From: Bolinopsis microptera | Taxonomy: Eukaryota > Ctenophora > Tentaculata > Lobata > Bolinopsidae | Assembly: GCF_026151205.1 (NCBI RefSeq) | Contig: NC_087082.1 | Location: 11,541,997-11,605,996, forward strand | Direction: 5' to 3' | DNA length: 64,000 nt | Notes under the pieces: generated by a model | What the model was told of the DNA's origin: nothing | The model's input: the letters and a program-made list of their open reading frames with translations, nothing else | Database searches by the model: none | Part shown: piece by piece, positions 33,891-64,000 of the stretch | Position numbering within the stretch: position 1 is the first letter of the stretch | Layout of the letters: each line of letters starts with the position of its first letter | Made by a program: the position numbers and the translations under genes

Positions 33891-34444
33891 AGTTGGCAAG
33901 TTTCCATAAACGATATTTTATGATCGGCGCCGATAATCGCTTATTGAGCGCTTTTTCGGCGCTTTTTTTTTTTAAAACCGTTTACAATCGCTTTTTTTAC
34001 GATTATAAACGGTTAAAAAAAAATCGCTTATAATCGACTATAATTGGTGTCATAATTCAAAAAAGCGCTTTTTTAAATTTAAAAGCGCTTATAAGCGCTT
34101 TTAAGCGCTTACTAGCGTCGCTGAGCGATTTGAAAGCGGTTTTCCAGTAGGATTGGCGCCAAAAACGGGTGGATAAGCGGTTGGCCGGATAAGCGATTCG
34201 TAGGCGCTTTTTTGAACCATTTATAAGCGATTATAAGCGCTTATAATTGGGGTGCAATTTAGCTGTTTGTAAAGCGCAAATAAAGCGCTTATAAGCGCTT
34301 TTAAAATTGAGTCAGGAAAACGCTATATTACATCTTATAACCGCTTATAATCGATTATAAGCGTTTTTTTAGAAATCGCTTATTACGGCTAATTCATCGC
34401 TATTTCACCGCTTTTCCTATCATCCATGGCCAGGTGAGCAGGAA

Positions 34445-35860
34445 TTAAAAAGCGCTTATAAGCGCTTTTTCGATGCTGCCCCTAGCCTGGTCGGAACGGG
34501 GGAGTGCCCGGAATTTAAAAGCGCTTATAGTTATAAGCGATTTCTCAATTCCCTTCAACCTGGTCAGAACTGGAGAGTGCCCACTCGTATGTGCTTTTCT
34601 GAGCAAACTGGGGTGCACCGGCAGACTCAGGATTTAAAATCGCTTCTAGGCGCTTATGATCGCTTTTCTACCGCTTTTCCTGTCGCCCATGGCCTGGTTG
34701 GCAGGAATTAGAAAGCGCTTATAAGCGCTTTTTCAATGCTGCCACTAACCTGGTCGGAACGGGGGTGTGCCCGGAATTAAAAAGCGCTTATAAACGATTT
34801 CTCAATTCTCTTCAACCTGGTCGGAACTGGAGAGTGCCCACTTGCATGTGCTTTTCTGAGCAACCTGGGGTGCACCGGCAGAGTCAGGATTTAAAAGCGC
34901 TTTTAGGCGCTTATGATCGCTTTTCTACCGCTTTTCCTATCGCCCATGGCCTGGTTGGCAGGAATTAGAAAGCGCTTATAAGCGCTTTTTCAATGCTGCC
35001 CCTAACCTGGTCGGAACGGGGGAGTGCCTGGAATTAATAAGCGCTTATAAGCGATTTCTCAATTCCCCTTAACCTGGTCGGAACTAGAAATCAGAGTGCC
35101 CGCTTATAAGTGCTTTTCTGTGCAACCTGGGGTGCACCGGCAGAGTCAGGATTTAAAAGCGCTTTTAGGCGCTTATGATCGCTTTTCTACCGCTTTTCCC
35201 ATTACCCATGGCCTGGTTGGCAAGAATTTTAAGCGCTTTTTCAATGCTACCCCTAACCTGGTCGGAACGGGGGAGTGCCTGGAATTAATATGCGCTTATA
35301 AGCGATTTCTGAATTCCCCTTAATATATATATATAACCTGGTCGGAACTGGAAATCAGAGTGCCCGCTTATAAGTTCTTTTCTGTGCAACCTGGGGTGCA
35401 CCGGCAGAGTCAGGATTTAAAAGCGCTTATAGGCGCTTATGATCGCTTTTCTACCCCTTTTCCTATCGCCCATGGCCTGGTTGGCAGGAATTAGAAAGCG
35501 CTTATAAGCGCTTTTTCAATGCTGCCACTAACCTGGTCGCAACGGGGGAGTGCCCGGAATTAAAAGGCGCTTATAAGCACTTTTTCAATGCTGCCCCTAA
35601 CCTGGTCGGAACGGGGGAGTGCCCGGAATTTAAAAGCGCTTATAGTTATAAGCGATTTCTCAATTCCCTTCAACCTGGTCAGAACTGGAGAGTGCCCACT
35701 CGTATGTGCTTTTCTGAGCAAACTGGGGTGCACCGGCAGAGTCAGGATTTAAAAGCGCTTATAGGCGCTTATGATCGCTTATCTACCGCTTTTCCCATCA
35801 CCCATGGGCTGGTTGGCAGGAATTAGAAAGCGCTTATAAGCGCTTTTTTAAAGCTGCCCC
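34445..35860. repeat. Left tandem array of the foldback element
   Basis: Five units of about 257-332 bp. Each contains aacctggtcggaac, gggggagtgcc, gtgcttttctg, ggggtgcaccggcag, gatcgcttttctaccgcttt and catggcctggttggcagg, separated by aagcgcttataagcgctt motifs. Unit spacings measured on one marker are 257, 262, 263 and 332 bp. Confidence 0.88.
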
Positions 35861-36455
35861 TAAGGATTTGAAAAGCGGTTATAAGTTATAAGCGATTACA
35901 ATCACTTTTTATTTCTGGTTTTTACCGATTTATCTATCATTTATCAACATGGATTTAAACATAGTTGTTTGACTGGCGATCTAGAAGCCAAGCAAGAAGG
36001 CTAAGTGCACGGCGCGGCAAAGTTCTCCGACAATAACTGTCAGAAATTGTAAAGCGCTTGCAAGCGTTTATTTATATGTTGTTAATGGTGGTGGTTGTCC
36101 TGGTGGCGGTCGATACGCGCTGCGTCATCAGTCATACACACTTCACATTCAGAACTTGCAAAAGAAAAATATAGTATATGAAATTAAATTATTGCGCTGG
36201 GCCACGCTCAGTCTGTCAACGAGTATGACAGGCCTGTTTATGTCATTCCAAGGAATCTCTAGTCGGGCTGAGCGAATCACGACGTCTGAAACATGAAAAA
36301 AGTGCGGTGCTCATTGAAAGTTAGTGTGTGCGTGGTACCAGCATTCACGTACTTGTTCATAATTAATCGTGGACATAAAAACAAGTGCACGCTGAGTACC
36401 AATAGGAAAAAAGTAATGTATATATACGCTAGTAAAGCCGTGCGCGTGCAGGCGT

Positions 36456-36514
36456 GGTGAGATAGCTTGTAAAATTTGGTTATTTAATAACCAAATTTTA
36501 CAAGCTATCTCACC
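36456..36514. repeat. Perfect 29-bp inverted repeat with 1-base loop
   Basis: Begins ggtgagatagcttgtaaaat and ends with the exact complement; the stem is 29 bp with one central base. Lies in the central spacer of the foldback element. Confidence 0.97.
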
Positions 36515-37799
36515 AATAATAACTTATTAGATAGTAAAACTGCAACAAATAAACCGCACCAGATTGCGCGTTTGAATCGCTCCTACGAAATCGCTCGCCC
36601 AAATTTTAAGAAAATTCTTGTGAAAAGGCCTTTCACCTTTGGGTATGACATTGATCTAAATCGGTGTATTTTTTGGACGCTGATCCCGAATAAACCCGCC
36701 ATGACGTAGGGTAAAAATATTTCCCTGGAGAGTTACATGGGCAAAAACCGTTTTAGTCACGTGACAGGCTAGTAAAACATGATTTCGATTGTTTAGGGCT
36801 CAAGTTAGGGTTTGGGTTAAGGTACGCGGGTTATGGATAGCTTCGGGGTTATGGTTGGGATTAGGGTTTATGTAAAATTGTTTTGTACGGCTGCAAAACC
36901 ATAAAAACCAAGGTCATGTGAAATTTTTGGGCGAGCGAATTAGCAAGAGCCGGTCGCGGTTTTTATACAAAAATAAGCGTACACATGATATACAATGCAA
37001 TAAAGCTAAGAGTTTCTGCATGTTCGATTATTTTGCACCTAACTTAACCATGTGCCTTCGTGCTGCCGTTGCTCTATCCAGATAGGTAGTGTGCCAACAA
37101 CAGTGAGCCGCACGTGCCGACTGTATAGTAGGATAGTTTTTTAGCGCTAATTTCGGCCAGCACAATTTTCTTCAAACAAATAAATATTGAGTATCCTTCC
37201 CGACCTCCGATTGCAACAAAAATTGGTGAGCTCACTCTGTACTCATAGACTTACGAGGAAAGTGTCCGAAATAATACGACAAAAATCAACGAATTTGGTC
37301 AAATTACGCGACTTTTACATCTACTTTTGCTCCAAAAGCCGCGCACCATCAAATATGGCACCCTTCACCTAACCATGTGCTTTCACGCCACTTCAGGCGC
37401 GCTTGTTTCACAAGTACGTCAAGAAGTGAGTGGGCGCGCGCTACTGCAAGCGCAAGGGCTCTGGATAGAGCAAATGGCACCCAGCTAGTGAGGCGAAACT
37501 CATTGATCTTTCCAAAAAGGTATGACAAATTTGGTATTGTGAAAATTCTCACAGTCTCTAAAAAACAGTGTTACAAAAAATTTTAAAATCTGAGCAAGTT
37601 TGTTTTATCGTCCACCCCTAATCCAGAGCCGTTGAGCTTTGATCTAGCCGCCAACCCTCCATCGATTTTGGCAACCATATATTGGTTCCCAAAATTTCCC
37701 GGGCCGCACTTTGCAGTTTCTGCAGTAGGGGTAATTAGGTATAATTTATAAACTACAGCACAGCTGTACTTACAATCACATTCACAAGCATGCAAGCTC

Positions 37800-38690
37800 C
37801 CCCGTTCCGACCAGGTTAGTGGCAGCATTGAAAAAGCGCTTATAAGCGCTTTCTAATTCTTGCCAACCAGGCCATGGGTGATAGGAAAAGCGGTAGAAAA
37901 GCGATCATAAGCGCTTTTAAATCCTGACTCTGCCGGTGCACCCCAGGTTGCTCAGAAAAGCACTTATAAGCGGGCACTCTGATTTCCAGTTCCGACCAGG
38001 TTAGGGGCAGCATTTAAAAAGCGCTTAAGAGCGCTTTTTAATTCCGGGCACTCCCCCGTTCCGACCAGGTTAGTGGCAGCATTGAAAAAACGCTTATAAG
38101 CGCTTTATAATTCTTGCCAACCAGGCCATGGGTGATAGAAAAAGCGGTAGAAAAGCGATCATAAGCGCCTATAAGCGCTTAAATTAAATCCTGACTCTGC
38201 CGGTGCACCCCAGGTTGCTCAGAAAAGCACATGCAAGTGGGCACTCTCCAGTTCCGACCAGGTTAAGGGGAATTGCGCTTATAAGCGCTTTTAAATTCCG
38301 GGCACCACCCCGTTCCGACCAGGTTAGGGGCGGCATTGAAAAAGCGCTTATAAGCGCTTTTAAATTCCGGGCACTCCCCCGTTCCGACCAGCTAAGGGGC
38401 AGCATTGAAAAACGCTTATAAGCGCTTTATAATTCTTGCCAACCCATGCCATCGGTGATAGGAAAAGTGGTAGAAAAGCGATCATAAGCGCCTATAAGCG
38501 CTTTTAAATCCTGACTCTGCCGGTGCACCCCAGGTTGCTCAGAAAAGCACATGAAAGTTCCAACCAGGTTAAGGGGAATTGAGAAATCGCTTATAAGCGC
38601 GCTTTTAAATTCCGGGCACTACCCCGTTCCGACCAGGCTAGGGGCAGCATCGAAAAAGCGCTTATAAGCGCTTTTTAATTCCTGCTCACC
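37800..38690. repeat. Right (inverted) tandem array of the foldback element
   Basis: Three inverted units of the array described on the left arm, with ctgccggtgcacccc markers near 37930, 38199 and 38520. The unequal unit number makes the palindrome asymmetric inside. Confidence 0.85.
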
Positions 38691-39241
38691 TGGCCATGGA
38701 TGATAGGAAAAGCGGTAAAAGCGGTGAAATAGCGATGAATTGGCCGTAATAAGCGATTTCTAAAAAAACGCTTATAATCGATTATAAGCGGTTATAAAAT
38801 GTAATATAGCGTTTTCCTGACTCAATTTTAAAAGCGCTTATAAGCGCTTTATTTGCGCTTTACAAACAGCTAAATTGCACCCCAATTATAAGCGCTTATA
38901 ATCGCTTATAAATGGTTCAAAAAAGCGCCTACGAATCGCTTATCCGGCCAACCGCTTATCCACCCGTTTTTGGCGCCAATCCTACTGGAAAACCGCTTTC
39001 AAATCGCTCAGCGACGCTAGTAAGCGCTTAAAAGCGCTTATAAGCGCTTTTAAATTAAAAAAAGCGCTTTTTTGAATTATGACACCAATTATAGTCGATT
39101 ATAAGCGATTTTTTTTGAACCGTTTATAATCGTAAAAAAAGCGATTGTAAACGGTTTTTAAAAAAAAAGCGCCGAAAAAGCGCTCAATAAGCGATTATCG
39201 GCGCCGATCATAAAATATCGTTTATGGAAACTTGCCAACTA

Positions 39242-39417
39242 GGCAAGTTTCCATAAACGATATTTTATGATCGGCGCCGATAATCGCTTATTGAGCGCTT
39301 TTTCGGCGCTTTTTCTTAAAAAAACCGTTTACAATCGCTTTTTTTACGATTATAAACGGTTAAAAAAAAATCGCTTATAATCGACTATAATTGGTGTCAT
39401 AATTCAAAAAAGCGCTT
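39242..39417. mobile_element. Second, truncated copy of the foldback terminus
   Basis: Starts GGCAAGTTTCCATAAACGAT in the same orientation as the left arm and follows it (33895-34075) to aaaaaagcgctt, then stops abruptly at gaatggcttgaatgg. It abuts the right terminus head to head, so 39065-39417 forms a near-perfect cruciform-capable palindrome with a spacer of about 5 bp. Confidence 0.9.
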
Positions 39418-40669
39418 GAATGGCTTGAATGGCTTAATAAGTGTGTTTAATTTTGTTGGGTTCATGACCTTCGCAGATGATTTAAATTGATTAGGGGTAA
39501 GATTACTGTGAGTGTTGGGAGAACGATAACTTTGAATGTTTGACTTATGAAGTAGTCACGTGATTAAGTAAGTCAAAAGAGCAAAAGGGGCCTTAAAAGA
39601 CGTGAAAAACCTTAAAAAGGTACTGCGAAGGATCGACATCATCAATCTGCAAATCCTGAAATCTGGTCATTCATGCATTTCCCTGTTCTCTAGTTTATTT
39701 TGTATGTTGACTGTTAACAAAATAAAAAATTATACAACACCAAATAACTGCGGTAAATAAAAATAATGAACTAGTAATACTAATAGTATCATCAAAAACA
39801 TTACTGTCATCTTCAAGAAGGTTCAGTGAACTCACTTTACTCCACACTTTATAAATGTGTGAGTAATGATTCACACAACTTAAAATTAAATTATACCATG
39901 TACATAAAATCCATTTCATCGTGTGGTATTAAATCTTCAACTTTTATATGCTAATCTTATCAATATCATTACCGGACCACTTTTAATCGATTTTAATCTT
40001 ATGGTCAAAAATACATCTAGTAAATCGTATTATAGTATGTTGAAAGTTCCTTCTGCTTTCGTTCCTAATGGAACTACCGTAAGGCCTTTCAGCCTTTTCC
40101 CCTGGCCTTTATAATCATCACCATTATATTTATAGATCTCAACCGCCATCATTATTTTTCAAATTTAAAATAAATTTAACAAAAGAAACCTAGTTTGTTA
40201 GTATCATTGTTAATGAAGCTTTTTATCTTTTAGGTTCTTTTAAAGTGAGTGTACTGCAGTAAACATGTAACACTAACAGTTATTATGCAACTGCTGTAAA
40301 AATGTACGACAAAATGTGTGGAGTAAAAATAAGCGTACACATTAAATTTACTTTTAGTGTTTAAAAGAAATGTAAAACTAAACTTAAATCATGGCCACGT
40401 TTCTGTTACACTTCATTCGCCGCTACCATGAATAGCTGTATGGCACGAAAAATAAACATTTCAATATAAAAATCATTCCAGCCTTAATTTAAATTAATCT
40501 CCTAATTGAATTAAATGAAATTAAACAATATTAGATATTTTATCAATCTTTTAACGTTTTAAAATGGTGCAGATTATAATTAGATTTTGCTGAGGAAAAA
40601 TGAGCGCCTTTTAATTATAGTTCATCCCACTTGCTGTGATCCACTGTCATTGAAAAGTAATCAATTTTA
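39418..40669. other. Intergenic stretch downstream of the phospho-lyase gene
   Basis: AT-rich sequence between the foldback element and the phospho-lyase stop codon; no gene or clear repeat. No canonical polyadenylation signal for the minus-strand gene was seen within about 100 bp of the stop. Confidence 0.5.
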
Positions 40670-63732
<23,063 letters not shown>

Positions 63733-64000
63733 CTGAAAATAGCGTAAAATTGTTAGATTGGAATAGAGATTTTAACTCGGTCAGGGAGGATAAGTAAACC
63801 CTTAAACCTTGGTTAAGTTTTAACTTTTTATACGTTTTGGGTGTTCCAGGATTGGTGGTTTAGATTGAAGTGGTAACTTTCTTTGCTCATTTAAGGCGCT
63901 GCATCATACTTTTCTGCGGTGCCACCAAGATACCATCCTGTATGAACATTGCATGTGGTTTCCTGTTATCAGCCGATCAATTGGTAGCCATGTGCCTGTT
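63733..64000. other. Phospho-lyase intron, continues beyond window
   Basis: No exon recognised on either strand. Confidence 0.5.

Larger units (their letters stand above)
33891..39240. mobile_element. Giant foldback element with AAGCGCTT-rich inverted arms
   Basis: The ends are exact inverted complements (AGTTGGCAAGTTTCCATAAA at 33891; complement ends at 39240). The outer ~550 bp of each arm (33891-34440 and about 38690-39240) are near-identical inverted copies. Inside them lie tandem arrays of a ~260-bp unit, five copies on the left (marker gggtgcaccggcag near 34611, 34868, 35130, 35393, 35725) and three inverted copies on the right (near 37930, 38199, 38520). Both arms are saturated with the self-complementary AAGCGCTTATAAGCGCTT. 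The central ~35900-37800 is mostly unique and has no recognised transposase. It lies between two convergent genes. Probably a non-autonomous foldback-type DNA transposon; no clean target-site duplication was found. Confidence 0.85.

Noticed and set aside
34765-35323. Small open frames inside the foldback arms
   Set aside because: They follow the tandem unit (repeated CFSEQPGVHRQ-type peptide) and have stops in neighbouring units; no evidence of coding.

Overview
This is a eukaryotic, almost certainly invertebrate metazoan genomic window: AT-rich, intron-rich (GT...AG introns throughout), standard genetic code, and dense in transposable elements. Three multi-exon protein genes could be assembled by hand; every internal exon junction keeps the reading frame. 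The proteins (an RNF19-type RBR ubiquitin ligase, a fucolectin/Sushi/ZP-domain surface protein and a class-III PLP phospho-lyase) and the elements (CR1/L2/Daphne-like LINE, Penelope-like element with GIY-YIG, hAT, tRNA-Gly SINE) fit a cnidarian or other early-branching or lophotrochozoan animal, but the species cannot be fixed from the sequence.

Layout. (1) 1-25.4 kb, plus strand: the 3' part of an RNF19-like gene. Seven exons lie between 2876 and 25118; the gene starts upstream of the window or in unrecognised exons. Its introns hold an 8-bp-TSD MITE upstream of the first exon, several minisatellites, a 770-bp uninterrupted (GA)n tract, and a roughly 1-kb segmental duplication with a SINE at its junction and a second MITE in one copy. 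(2) 25.1-29.1 kb: intergenic, nothing recognised except a short dispersed repeat. (3) 29.2-33.4 kb, plus strand: a compact gene for a secreted or GPI-anchored protein with signal peptide, galactose-binding-like domain, Sushi domain, ZP domain, furin site and hydrophobic tail. (4) 33.9-39.4 kb: a 5.35-kb palindromic foldback element built from AAGCGCTT-type self-complementary motifs, with a second partial copy abutting it head to head. (5) 40.7-63.7 kb, minus strand: nine 3' exons of an ethanolamine-phosphate / 5-phosphohydroxylysine phospho-lyase-like gene (ETNPPL/PHYKPL family), convergent with the ZP gene.

The intron before the penultimate phospho-lyase exon (about 41.9-54.5 kb) holds a three-level nest of mobile elements. 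A LINE (42.2-53.8 kb) is interrupted by a hAT remnant (TSD TTTCAGCA) and by an element with terminal inverted repeats of about 966 bp. The latter is in turn interrupted by a 5'-truncated Penelope-like element (TSD CCCTTTAAT) and a short retroposed fragment (TSD ACCAAAGTAGTT). Because the two arms of the long-TIR element are near-identical, each arm supplies the empty-site sequence for the insertion in the other arm. The LINE ORF1 encodes an AlkB-like 2OG-Fe(II) oxygenase fused to an SGNH hydrolase.

The most unusual features are: a 37-bp minisatellite (20 copies, 54.6-55.4 kb) in which every unit carries the 3' splice site and the first bases of a phospho-lyase exon, is open in all three frames and directly abuts the real exon; the AGCGCT-rich giant palindrome; and the AlkB-SGNH ORF1 of the LINE.
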